Positions 50,100-61,882 of a stretch of DNA of 64,000 nucleotides are shown here, in pieces (the stretch's first letter is position 1; each line of letters opens with the position of its first letter). Origin of the DNA: Ophthalmolycus amberensis (Eukaryota; Chordata; Actinopteri; Perciformes; Zoarcidae); contig JAFEUB010001376.1 of the NCBI GenBank assembly GCA_024529925.1, positions 257,501 through 321,500 of the forward strand, given 5' to 3'. Under the pieces are notes generated by a model, which was not told where the DNA came from, searched no databases, and saw only the letters and a list, made by a program, of their open reading frames with translations. The position numbers and the translations under genes are program-made.

Positions 50100-50290
50100 C
50101 ACTGCTACATGACTACACAACTACACTGTTACACAACTACACTACTACACAACTACACTGCTACACTACTACACGACTACGCTACTACACTACTACACGA
50201 CACTGCTACACTGCCACGCTACTACACGACTACACGGCTACACTGCTATGCTGCTACACTACTATGCAACTACGCTGCTACACAACTACA
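50100..50290. repeat. Duplicated block inside the CTACAC array, copy 1
   Basis: The order catgactacacaactacac, then the gttacac unit, the cgacactgctac short unit, the ctgccacgc unit, the ctatgctgctac unit and the ctatgcaac unit recurs from 50634. The offset is 533 bp at the catgac marker (50108/50641), not a multiple of 8 because of the short units. One 8-bp unit differs in several places. Confidence 0.7.
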
Positions 50291-50633
50291 CTGCTACACT
50301 ACTACACTGCTACACTGCTACACTACTACACTGCTACACGACTACACAACTACACTGCTACGCTACTACATGACTACATGACGACACAACTACACTGCTA
50401 TACAACTACACTGCCACACTACTACACAACTACACGACTACACGACTACACAACTACACTGCTACACTACTACACTGCTACACTACTACACTGCTACACA
50501 ACTACACGACTACACTGCTACACAACTACACTGCTACACAACTACACGACTACACTGCTACACTACTACACAACTACGCTACTACACAACTACACCGCTA
50601 CACAACTACACTGCTACGCTACTACACAACTAC

Positions 50634-50815
50634 ACTGCTACATGACTACACAACTACACTGTTACACAACTACACTACTACACAACTACACTGCTACACT
50701 ACTACACAACTACACGACTACGCTACTACACGACACTGCTACACTGCCACGCTACTACACGACTACACTGCTATGCTGCTACACTACTATGCAACTACGC
50801 TGCTACACGGCTACG
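50634..50815. repeat. Duplicated block inside the CTACAC array, copy 2
   Basis: Partner of the block starting near 50100, with the same sequence of rare units. Confidence 0.7.
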
Positions 50816-50871
50816 CTGCTACGCAACTACGCTGCTACGCTACTACACGGCTACACTACTACAATACTACA

Positions 50872-51198
50872 TGTCCTGCACCAGAATCCACTGCACACTG
50901 CCTCTAACTCAACACACACACACACACAACCTGGGACAGGTTTTTGACTGTCGCCATCTTTGTTTCTGTCATTCAGTGCGATGCTTCTCTGTGATGAGAT
51001 CTAACCTCATTATCAACCAAGTTGAGATATTCAGCTCAGCCCTCAAAGCTTTGTCGCTGTTTTATCACTTGAACAGAAACTAAAGTGATTTTAATCATAG
51101 ATGAATTAGGAGGAGTTATAATCATTTTAACAAGTTGACCATTTATTTGATGGACCCAGAACGAGCTTCAACATGGTTTCCCTTCTCTCTCCTCTCAG
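50872..51198. other. Unique island, candidate intron end
   Basis: Contains a short (CA)n at 50912-50928 and a single copy of the gtcgccatctttgttt motif at 50950-50965. It ends in a long pyrimidine tract and AG that form the acceptor of the exon at 51199. Branch-point-like sequences (ttttaac, cttcaac) lie upstream of the tract. Confidence 0.5.
51174..51198 (+). promoter_or_regulatory. Strong candidate 3' splice site
   Basis: A pyrimidine tract of about 20 bases (tttcccttctctctcctct) runs straight into cag|t. This is the best acceptor in the window. A cttcaac branch-like sequence lies about 30 bases before the AG. Confidence 0.5.
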
Positions 51199-51304
51199 TG
51201 TTGGATCCTCTCACCAGTTATTCATCTTCTCGGAGGAGGAGGAGGAGGAGGAGGTTCACGCTGCAGTCAAACACCTGCAGAGCAACAATCATTCACCTGA
51301 GTAG
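51199..51304 (+). CDS. Probable terminal coding exon of an unrecognised gene
   Basis: From the acceptor AG at 51197-51198, one base (T) completes a codon from a preceding exon. A frame of 34 codons then runs from 51200 to a TAG at 51302-51304. The peptide begins VGSSHQLFIFS, has seven Glu in a row encoded by a (GAG)7 tract, and ends VHAAVKHLQSNNHSPE. The tail looks like a short amphipathic helix followed by a disordered end. AATAAA lies 116 bases after the stop. Acceptor, open frame, stop and poly(A) signal appear in the right order and spacing. The previous exon must end two bases into a codon; 47572-47824 fits but is weak. I do not recognise the protein. The alternative frame with Arg repeats has no stop, UTR or splice logic in its favour. 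A pseudogene fragment is possible. Confidence 0.42.
51232..51254. repeat. (GGA)n microsatellite inside the exon candidate
   Basis: About seven and a half GGA copies. In the favoured frame they encode Glu-7, so length changes of whole triplets would keep the frame. Confidence 0.9.
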
Positions 51305-51450
51305 ATATCATCACTGCAGCTCTTCATCCTCACGCTGTTAAAGTAGAAGTGGTTTTGTCTCTGAACTGGTTGCTGTTGCTGCTTCAGTCAACACGAGTCA
51401 AAAGTCCTGAATGAATTACAATAAAAGGGATTTAGTTTTTCTCTCCCACA
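51305..51450 (+). other. Candidate 3' UTR
   Basis: Follows the TAG of the terminal exon candidate and contains AATAAA at 51420-51425. A cleavage site would be expected about 10-30 bases after it; a GT-rich stretch (cagtgtggttggg) lies further on near 51531. The true end is unknown. Confidence 0.35.
51420..51425 (+). terminator. Canonical poly(A) signal AATAAA
   Basis: Perfect hexamer in tacaataaaaggg, placed 116 bases after the candidate stop codon. AATAAA is common by chance in AT-rich DNA, but here it completes a consistent terminal exon. Confidence 0.4.
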
Positions 51451-51634
51451 GAACGACAGGATTATAGGGAAAACAATCCAACTGTGAAATGAACGAATGC
51501 AAGTATTTGATTTGACGCTCAGAAAGTTGCACAGTGTGGTTGGGCGGGGGGGGCGTCATGCAGGTCTGTCTCCTTCCTCTGCTGTCAGACAGAATACCCG
51601 ATGAGGAAGATGTTGTGATTGGATAGAAAAAAGA
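51451..51634. other. Unique spacer before the GCCATCTT array
   Basis: Includes a short G-rich stretch (gggcggggggggcgtc) near 51541-51556. No coding signal. Confidence 0.5.
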
Positions 51635-52470
51635 CGTCGCCATCTTGTTGTTCTGGCCATCATCCTCTTGTTTTTGGCGGTTGCCATCTTTGTTGTTTTG
51701 GCCGTCGCCATCTTTGTTGTTTTTGGCCGTCGCCATCTTTGTTGTTTTGGCCGTTGCCGTCTTTGTTGTTTTGGCCGTCGCCATCTTTGTTGTTTTTGGC
51801 CGTCGCCATCTTTGTTGTTTTGGCCGTCGCCGTCTTTGTTGTTTTGGCCGTTGCCATCTTTGTTGTGTTTAGACGTCGCCATCTTTGTTGTGTTTGGCCA
51901 TCGCCATCTTTGTTGTGTTTGGCCGTCGCCATCTTTGTTGTTTTGGCCGTCGCCATCTTTGTTGTTTTTGGCCGTTGCCATCTTTGTTGTGTTTGGCCGT
52001 CGCCATCTTTGTTGTTTTGGCCGTCGCCGTCTTTGTTGTTTTTGGCGGTTGCCATCTTTCTTTCTTCGGCCGTCGCCATCTTTGTTGTTTTGGCCGTCGC
52101 CGTCTTTGTTGTTTTGGCCGTTGCCGTCTTTGTTGTTTTTGGCGGTTGCCATCTTTCTTTCTTCGGCCGTCGCCGTCTTTGTTGTTTTGGCCGTCGCCAT
52201 CTTTGTTGTTTTGGCCGTCGCCATCTTTGTTGTTTTGGCCGTCGCCATCTTTGTTGTTTTGGCCGTCGCCATCTTTGTTGTTTTGGCCGTCGCCGTCATT
52301 GTTGTTTTGGCCATCGCCATCTTTGTTGTTTTTGGCCGTTGCCGTCATTGTTGTTTTTAGCAATTGCCATCTTTGTTGTTTTTGGCCGTCGCCATCTTTG
52401 TTGTTTTTGGCCGTCGCCATCTTTGTTGTTTTTGGCCGTTGCCATCTTTGTTGTTTTTGGCCGTTGCCAG
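51635..52470. repeat. 24/25-bp minisatellite with GCCATCTT core, about 35 units
   Basis: The core gccatctttgttgtttt is joined by ggccgtc or ggccgtt linkers. An optional extra T makes units 24 or 25 bp, so frames drift. I count 25 units with gccatctt, about 8 with gccgtc, and single odd units at both ends. Two units with tctttctttcttcgg (near 52049 and 52146) lie in a block repeated at a 97-bp offset (52044/52141). Open frames on both strands (Phe/Val/Leu-rich on plus, Asn/Lys/Asp/Gly-rich on minus) are repeat artefacts. Confidence 0.95.
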
Positions 52471-52985
52471 CTGCTGATGAAACGTGCTGCTGATGAAACA
52501 TGCTGCTAATGAAACATGCTGCTGATGAAATATGCTGCTAATGAAACATGCTGCTGATGAAACGTGCTGCTAATGAAACATGCTGCTGATGAAACATGCT
52601 GCTGATGAAACATGCTGCTAATGAAACATGCTGCTGATGAAACGTGCTGCTAATGAAACATGCTGCTAATGAAACGTGCTGCTAATGAAACGTGCTGCTG
52701 ATGAAACATGCTGCTGATGAAACATGCTGCTAATGAAACGTGCTGCTAATGAAACATGCTGCTGATGAAACGTGCTGCTAATGAAACATGCTGCTAATGA
52801 AACATGCTGCTAATGAAACGTGCTGCTGATGAAACATGCTGCTAATGAAACGTGCTGCTAATGAAACGTGCTGCTGATGAAACGTGCTGCTGATGAAACG
52901 TGCTGCTAATGAAACGTGCTGCTGATGAAACGTGCTGCTGATGAAACGTGCTGCTGATGAAACGTGCTGCTGATGAAACGTGCTG

Positions 52986-53690
52986 CTAATGAAACGTGCT
53001 GTTGATGAAACGTGCTGCTAATGAAACGTGCTGTTGATGAAACGTGCTGTTGATGAAACATGCTGCTGATGAAACATGCTGCTGATGAAACATGCTGCTG
53101 ATGAAACATGCTGCTAATGAAACATGCTGCTGATGAAACGTGCTGCTGATGAAACGTGCTGCTAATGAAACGTGCTGTTGATGAAACGTGCTGTTGATGA
53201 AACATGCTGTTGATGAAACGTGCTGCTGATGAAACATGCTGCTAATGAAACATGCTGTTGATGAAACGTGCTGTTAATGAAACATGCTGTTGATGAAACG
53301 TGCTGCTGATGAAACGTGCTGCTAATGAAACGTGCTGTTGATGAAACGTGCTGTTAATGAAACATGCTGTTGATGAAACGTGCTGCTGATGAAACATGCT
53401 GTTAATGAAACATGCTGCTAATGAAACGTGCTGCTGATGAAACATGCTGCTAATGAAACATGCTGCTAATGAAACGTGCTGTTGATGAAACATGCTGCTG
53501 ATGAAACGTGCTGTTGATGAAACGTGCTGTTAATGAAACATGCTGCTGATGAAACGTGCTGTTGATGAAACATGCTGCTAATGAAACGTGCTGCTGATGA
53601 AACATGCTGCTGATGAAACGTGCTGTTGATGAAACGTGCTGTTGATGAAACATGCTGCTAATGAAACGTGCTGTTGATGAAACGTGCTGT
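52986..53690. repeat. 784-bp-offset duplication in 16-bp array, copy 1
   Basis: The order of gct/gtt, gat/aat and ca/cg variants is repeated at 53770-54474, an offset of exactly 49 units. The part 53242-53493 encodes the same peptide as 54026-54277, and only scattered single differences were seen elsewhere. Confidence 0.8.
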
Positions 53691-53769
53691 TGATGAAACA
53701 TGCTGCTAATGAAACGTGCTGTTGATGAAACGTGCTGTTGATGAAACATGCTGCTAATGAAACGTGCTG

Positions 53770-54474
53770 CTAATGAAACGTGCTGTTGATGAAACGTGCT
53801 GCTAATGAAACGTGCTGTTGATGAAACGTGCTGTTGATGAAACATGCTGCTAATGAAACATGCTGCTGATGAAACATGCTGCTGATGAAACATGCTGCTA
53901 ATGAAACATGCTGCTGATGAAACGTGCTGCTGATGAAACGTGCTGCTAATGAAACGTGCTGTTGATGAAACGTGCTGTTGATGAAACATGCTGTTGATGA
54001 AACGTGCTGCTGATGAAACATGCTGCTAATGAAACATGCTGTTGATGAAACGTGCTGTTAATGAAACATGCTGTTGATGAAACGTGCTGCTGATGAAACG
54101 TGCTGCTAATGAAACGTGCTGTTGATGAAACGTGCTGTTAATGAAACATGCTGTTGATGAAACGTGCTGCTGATGAAACATGCTGTTAATGAAACATGCT
54201 GCTAATGAAACGTGCTGCTGATGAAACATGCTGCTAATGAAACATGCTGCTAATGAAACGTGCTGTTGATGAAACATGCTGCTGATGAAACGTGCTGTTG
54301 ATGAAACGTGCTGTTAATGAAACATGCTGCTGATGAAACGTGCTGTTGATGAAACATGCTGCTAATGAAACGTGCTGCTGATGAAACATGCTGCTGATGA
54401 AACGTGCTGTTGATGAAACGTGCTGTTGATGAAACATGCTGCTAATGAAACGTGCTGTTGATGAAACGTGCTGC
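53770..54474. repeat. 784-bp-offset duplication in 16-bp array, copy 2
   Basis: Partner of 52986-53690. Confidence 0.8.
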
Positions 54475-57400
54475 TGATGAAACATGCTGTTGATGAAACA
54501 TGCTGTTGATGAAACATGCTGCTCATGAAACGTGCTGTTGATGAAACGTGCTGTTGATGAAACATGCTGTTAATGAAACGTGCTGCTGATGAAACGTGCT
54601 GTTGATGAAACGTGCTGTTGATGAAACATGCTGTTAATGAAACATGCTGCTGATGAAACGTGCTGTTGATGAAACGTGCTGCTGATGAAACGTGCTGCTA
54701 ATGAAACGTGCTGCTAATGAAACGTGCTGTTAATGAAACGTGCTGCTGATGAAACGTGCTGCTAATGAAACGTGCTGCTAATGAAACGTGCTGTTAATGA
54801 AACGTGCTGCTGATGAAACGTGCTGCTGATGAAACGTGCTGCTGATGAAACGTGCTGCTGATGAAACGTGCTGTTGATGAAACGTGCTGTTGATGAAACG
54901 TGCTGTTAATGAAACATGCTGCTAATGAAACGTGCTGTTGATGAAACGTGCTGTTGATGAAACGTGCTGTTGATGAAACGTGCTGTTAATGAAACATGCT
55001 GCTAATGAAACATGCTGCTGATGAAACGTGCTGCTGATGAAACGTGCTGCTAATGAAACGTGCTGTTAATGAAACGTGCTGCTGATGAAACGTGCTGCTG
55101 ATGAAACGTGCTGCTGATGAAACGTGCTGCTAATGAAACGTGCTGTTGATGAAACGTGCTGTTGATGAAACGTGCTGTTAATGAAACATGCTGCTAATGA
55201 AACGTGCTGTTGATGAAACGTGCTGTTGATGAAACGTGCTGTTGATGAAACGTGCTGTTGATGAAACGTGCTGTTAATGAAACATGCTGCTAATGAAACG
55301 TGCTGTTGATGAAACGTGCTGTTGATGAAACGTGCTGTTGATGAAACGTGCTGTTAATGAAACATGCTGCTAATGAAACATGCTGCTAATGAAACGTGCT
55401 GTTGATGAAACGTGCTGTTGATGAAACGTGCTGTTAATGAAACATGCTGCTAATGAAACGTGCTGTTGATGAAACGTGCTGTTGATGAAACGTGCTGTTG
55501 ATGAAACGTGCTGTTAATGAAACATGCTGCTAATGAAACGTGCTGTTGATGAAACGTGCTGTTGATGAAACGTGCTGTTGATGAAACGTGCTGTTAATGA
55601 AACATGCTGCTGATGAAACGTGCTGTTGATGAAACGTGCTGCTGATGAAACGTGCTGCTGATGAAACGTGCTGCTGATGAAACGTGCTGTTAATGAAACG
55701 TGCTGCTGATGAAACATGCTGCTAATGAAACGTGCTGTTAATGAAACGTGCTGCTGATGAAACGTGCTGCTAATGAAACGTGCTGCTAATGAAACGTGCT
55801 GTTAATGAAACGTGCTGCTGATGAAACGTGCTGCTGATGAAACGTGCTGCTGATGAAACGTGCTGCTAATGAAACGTGCTGTTGATGAAACGTGCTGTTG
55901 ATGAAACGTGCTGTTAATGAAACATGCTGCTAATGAAACGTGCTGTTGATGAAACGTGCTGTTGATGAAACGTGCTGTTGATGAAACGTGCTGTTAATGA
56001 AACATGCTGCTGATGAAACGTGCTGTTGATGAAACGTGCTGCTGATGAAACGTGCTGCTGATGAAACGTGCTGCTGATGAAACATGCTGTTGATGAAACG
56101 TGCTGTTGATGAAACGTGCTGTTGATGAAACGTGCTGTTAATGAAACATGCTGCTGATGAAACGTGCTGTTGATGAAACGTGCTGCTGATGAAACGTGCT
56201 GCTGATGAAACGTGCTGTTGATGAAACGTGCTGTTGATGAAACATGCTGCTGATGAAACGTGCTGCTGATGAAACGTGCTGCTGATGAAACATGCTGCTG
56301 ATGAAACGTGCTGTTGATGAAACGTGCTGTTAATGAAACATGCTGCTAATGAAACATGCTGCTGATGAAACGTGCTGTTGATGAAACGTGCTGTTGATGA
56401 AACGTGCTGCTGATGAAACGTGCTGCTGATGAAACATGCTGCTGATGAAACGTGCTGTTGATGAAACGTGCTGTTGATGAAACATGCTGCTGATGAAACG
56501 TGCTGCTGATGAAACGTGCTGCTGATGAAACATGCTGCTGATGAAACGTGCTGTTGATGAAACGTGCTGTTAATGAAACATGCTGCTAATGAAACATGCT
56601 GCTGATGAAACGTGCTGCTGATGAAACATGCTGCTGATGAAACATGCTGCTGATGAAACGTGCTGCTGATGAAACATGCTGCTGATGAAACATGCTGCTA
56701 ATGAAACATGCTGCAGATGAAACGTGCTGCAGATGAAACGTGCTGCTAATGAAACATGCTGCTGATGAAACATGCTGTTGATGAAACGTGCTGCTGATGA
56801 AACGTGCTGCTGATGAAACGTGCTGCAGATGAAACATGCTGCTGATGAAACATGCTGCTGATGAAACATGCTGCTAATGAAACATGCTGCTAATGAAACA
56901 TGCTGCTAATGAAACATGCTGCTAATGAAACGTGCTGCTGATGAAACATGCTGCTGATGAAACGTGCTGCTGATGAAACGTGCTGTTGATGAAACATGCT
57001 GCTGATGAAACGTGCTGTTGATGAAACGTGCTGCTAATGAAACATGCTGCTAATGAAACATGCTGCTAATGAAACATGCTGCTAATGAAACGTGCTGCTG
57101 ATGAAACATGCTGCTGATGAAACGTGCTGCTGATGAAACGTGCTGTTGATGAAACATGCTGCTGATGAAACGTGCTGTTGATGAAACATGCTGCTGATGA
57201 AACGTGCTGCTAATGAAACATGCTGCTAATGAAACATGCTGCTGATGAAACGTGCTGTTGATGAAACGTGCTGCTGATGAAACATGCTGCTGATGAAACG
57301 TGCTGCTGATGAAACGTGCTGCTGATGAAACGTGCTGCTGATGAAACATGCTGTTGATGAAACGTGCTGTTGATGAAACGTGCTGTTGATGAAACGTGCT

Positions 57401-58265
57401 GCTGATGAAACATGCTGTTGATGAAACGTGCTGCTGATGAAACGTGCTGCTGATGAAACATGCTGTTGATGAAACGTGCTGTTGATGAAACGTGCTGCTG
57501 ATGAAACATGCTGTTGATGAAACGTGCTGTTGATGAAACGTGCTGCTGATGAAACGTGCTGCTGATGAAACGTGCTGTTGATGAAACGTGCTGTTAATGA
57601 AACATGCTGCTAATGAAACATGCTGCTGATGAAACGTGCTGCTGATGAAACATGCTGCTGATGAAACATGCTGCTGATGAAACATGCTGCTGATGAAACA
57701 TGCTGCTGATGAAACGTGCTGCTGATGAAACATGCTGCTGATGAAACATGCTGCTAATGAAACATGCTGCAGATGAAACGTGCTGCTAATGAAACATGCT
57801 GCTGATGAAACATGCTGCTGATGAAACATGCTGCAGATGAAACGTGCTGCTAATGAAACGTGCTGCTGATGAAACGTGCTGCTGATGAAACATGCTGTTG
57901 ATGAAACATGCTGCAGATGAAACGTGCTGCTAATGAAACATGCTGCTGATGAAACATGCTGTTGATGAAACATGCTGCAGATGAAACGTGCTGCTAATGA
58001 AACATGCTGCAGATGAAACGTGCTGCTGATGAAACATGCTGCTGATGAAACATGCTGCTGATGAAACATGCTGCAGATGAAACATGCTGCAGATGAAACG
58101 TGCTGCTGATGAAACGTGCTGCTAATGAAACATGCTGTTGATGAAACATGCTGCAGATGAAACGTGCTGCTGATGAAACGTGCTGCTAATGAAACATGCT
58201 GCTAATGAAACATGCTGTTGATGAAACGTGCTGCTGATGAAACGTGCTGCTGATGAAACGTGCTG

Positions 58266-58960
58266 CTAATGAAACATGCTGCTGATGAAACATGCTGTTG
58301 ATGAAACATGCTGCAGATGAAACGTGCTGCTAATGAAACATGCTGCTGATGAAACATGCTGTTGATGAAACATGCTGCAGATGAAACGTGCTGCTAATGA
58401 AACATGCTGCAGATGAAACGTGCTGCTGATGAAACATGCTGCTGATGAAACATGCTGCAGATGAAACGTGCTGCTAATGAAACATGCTGCTGATGAAACA
58501 TGCTGCTGATGAAACGTGCTGCTGATGAAACGTGCTGCTGATGAAACGTGCTGCAGATGAAACATGCTGCTGATGAAACATGCTGCTGATGAAACATGCT
58601 GCTAATGAAACATGCTGCAGATGAAACATGCTGCTGATGAAACATGCTGCTGATGAAACATGCTGCTAATGAAACATGCTGCTAATGAAACATGCTGCAG
58701 ATGAAACATGCTGCTGATGAAACATGCTGCTGATGAAACATGCTGCTGATGAAACATGCTGCTAATGAAACATGCTGCTGATGAAACATGCTGCTGATGA
58801 AACATGCTGCTGATGAAACATGCTGCTGATGAAACATGCTGCTAATGAAACATGCTGCTGATGAAACATGCTGCTGATGAAACATGCTGCTGATGAAACA
58901 TGCTGCTAATGAAACATGCTGCTAATGAAACATGCTGCAGATGAAACATGCTGCTGATGA
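58266..58960. repeat. 3.6-kb-offset duplication in 16-bp array, copy 1
   Basis: The order of variants recurs at 61883-62577, an offset of 3617 bp (226 units plus the extra base at the 17-bp unit). Segments 58394-58645/62011-62262 and 58602-58805/62219-62422 give identical translations. A nearby stretch (about 59461-59680) matches at a different offset, 3137 bp, so more than one event is layered here. Confidence 0.75.
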
Positions 58961-61882
58961 AACATGCTGCAGATGAAACATGCTGTTGATGAAACGTGCT
59001 GTTGATGAAACGTGCTGCTGATGAAACATGCTGCTAATGAAACGTGCTGCTAATGAAACGTGCTGCTGATGAAACGTGCTGCTGATGAAACATGCTGCTA
59101 ATGAAACGTGCTGCTAATGAAACGTGCTGCTGATGAAACGTGCTGCTGATGAAACGTGCTGCTGATGAAACATGCTGCTGATGAAACATGCTGCAGATGA
59201 AACATGCTGTTGATGAAACGTGCTGCTGATGAAACATGCTGCTAATGAAACGTGCTGCTAATGAAACGTGCTGCTGATGAAACGTGCTGCTGATGAAACA
59301 TGCTGCTAATGAAACGTGCTGCTAATGAAACGTGCTGCTGATGAAACATGCTGCTAATGAAACGTGCTGCTAATGAAACGTGCTGCTGATGAAACGTGCT
59401 GCTGATGAAACGTGCTGCTGATGAAACATGCTGCTGATGAAACATGCTGCAGATGAAACATGCTGTTGATGAAACGTGCTGCTGATGAAACATGCTGCTA
59501 ATGAAACGTGCTGCTAATGAAACGTGCTGCTGATGAAACGTGCTGCTGATGAAACATGCTGCTAATGAAACGTGCTGCTGATGAAACATGCTGCTGATGA
59601 AACATGCTGCTAATGAAACATGCTGCTAATGAAACGTGCTGCTAATGAAACGTGCTGCTGATGAAACGTGCTGCTGATGAAACAGTGCTGCTGATGAAAC
59701 GTGCTGCTGATGAAACGTGCTGCTAATGAAACGTGCTGCTGATGAAACGTGCTGCTGATGAAACGTGCTGCTGATGAAACATGCTGCTGATGAAACATGC
59801 TGCTAATGAAACGTGCTGCTAATGAAACATGCTGCTGATGAAACATGCTGCTGATGAAACATGCTGCTGATGAAACGTGCTGCTGATGAAACATGCTGCT
59901 GATGAAACATGCTGCTAATGAAACGTGCTGCTAATGAAACATGCTGCTGATGAAACATGCTGCTGATGAAACGTGCTGCTAATGAAACATGCTGCTGATG
60001 AAACGTGCTGCTAATGAAACATGCTGCTAATGAAACGTGCTGCTAATGAAACGTGCTGCTGATGAAACATGCTGCTAATGAAACATGCTGCTAATGAAAC
60101 GTGCTGCTAATGAAACATGCTGCTAATGAAACATGCTGCTGATGAAACGTGCTGCTAATGAAACATGCTGCTAATGAAACGTGCTGCTGATGAAACGTGC
60201 TGCTGATGAAACGTGCTGCTAATGAAACGTGCTGCTGATGAAACATGCTGCTGATGAAACGTGCTGCTGATGAAACGTGCTGCTAATGAAACATGCTGCT
60301 GATGAAACGTGCTGCTAATGAAACGTGCTGCTGATGAAACATGCTGCTGATGAAACGTGCTGCTGATGAAACGTGCTGCTAATGAAACATGCTGCTGATG
60401 AAACATGCTGCTGATGAAACATGCTGCTAATGAAACGTGCTGCTAATGAAACATGCTGCTGATGAAACATGCTGCTGATGAAACGTGCTGCTAATGAAAC
60501 ATGCTGCTGATGAAACGTGCTGCTAATGAAACATGCTGCTAATGAAACATGCTGCTAATGAAACGTGCTGCTGATGAAACATGCTGCTAATGAAACGTGC
60601 TGCTAATGAAACGTGCTGCTGATGAAACGTGCTGCTAATGAAACGTGCTGCTGATGAAACGTGCTGCTGATGAAACATGCTGTTGATGAAACATGCTGCA
60701 GATGAAACGTGCTGCTAATGAAACATGCTGCTGATGAAACATGCTGTTGATGAAACGTGCTGCTGATGAAACATGCTGCTGATGAAACGTGCTGCTGATG
60801 AAACATGCTGCTGATGAAACGTGCTGCTAATGAAACATGCTGCTAATGAAACATGCTGCTAATGAAACATGCTGCTGATGAAACGTGCTGCTGATGAAAC
60901 GTGCTGCTGATGAAACGTGCTGCTGATGAAACGTGCTGCTGATGAAACATGCTGTTGATGAAACATGCTGCAGATGAAACGTGCTGCTAATGAAACATGC
61001 TGCTGATGAAACATGCTGTTGATGAAACGTGCTGCAGATGAAACGTGCTGCTAATGAAACATGCTGCAGATGAAACATGCTGCTGATGAAACATGCTGCT
61101 GATGAAACGTGCTGCAGATGAAACGTGCTGCTAATGAAACATGCTGCAGATGAAACATGCTGCTAATGAAACATGCTGCTAATGAAACATGCTGCTGATG
61201 AAACATGCTGTTGATGAAACGTGCTGCAGATGAAACGTGCTGCTAATGAAACATGCTGCTGATGAAACATGCTGTTGATGAAACGTGCTGCAGATGAAAC
61301 GTGCTGCTAATGAAACATGCTGCAGATGAAACGTGCTGCTGATGAAACATGCTGCTGATGAAACATGCTGTTGATGAAACATGCTGCTAATGAAACGTGC
61401 TGCTGATGAAACGTGCTGCTGATGAAACATGCTGTTGATGAAACATGCTGCAGATGAAACGTGCTGCTAATGAAACATGCTGCTGATGAAACATGCTGTT
61501 GATGAAACATGCTGCAGATGAAACGTGCTGCTGATGAAACATGCTGCAGATGAAACGTGCTGCTGATGAAACATGCTGCTGATGAAACATGCTGCAGATG
61601 AAACGTGCTGCTAATGAAACATGCTGCTGATGAAACATGCTGTTGATGAAACGTGCTGCTGATGAAACATGCTGCTGATGAAACGTGCTGCAGATGAAAC
61701 ATGCTGCTGATGAAACATGCTGCTGATGAAACATGCTGCTAATGAAACATGCTGCAGATGAAACATGCTGCAGATGAAACGTGCTGCTGATGAAACGTGC
61801 TGCTAATGAAACATGCTGCTAATGAAACATGCTGCTGATGAAATGTGCTGCTGATGAAACGTGCTGCTGATGAAACGTGCTG

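Larger units (their letters stand above)
49097..50871. repeat. 8-bp minisatellite CTACACNN, roughly 220 units
   Basis: Units are ctacac plus a variable pair (aa, tg, ta, gg, ga or ag). Occasional ctcacac and cacgacactg units break the 8-bp register. The right half has more g-for-a changes (ctacgcta, ctatgctg) than the left. Two frames stay open and would encode Tyr-Thr-Thr-Thr-Leu-Leu-His-like repeats; these are artefacts of an 8-bp unit read over 24 bp. A block from about 50100 recurs from about 50634. Confidence 0.95.

Noticed and set aside
49007..50947. His/Leu/Tyr/Thr repeat proteins of 430-650 codons.
   Set aside because: Artefact of the 8-bp CTACACNN unit; two frames are equally open.
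51135..51341. Longer plus-strand frame with eight Arg across the (GGA)n tract.
   Set aside because: It ignores the strong acceptor at 51198. The alternative frame gives a more protein-like peptide with a stop and poly(A) signal well placed.
51556..52509. Phe/Leu/Val-rich membrane-like frames (plus) and Asn/Lys/Asp/Gly-rich frames (minus).
   Set aside because: Artefact of the 24/25-bp array. Frames on both strands overlap and shift with the optional T.
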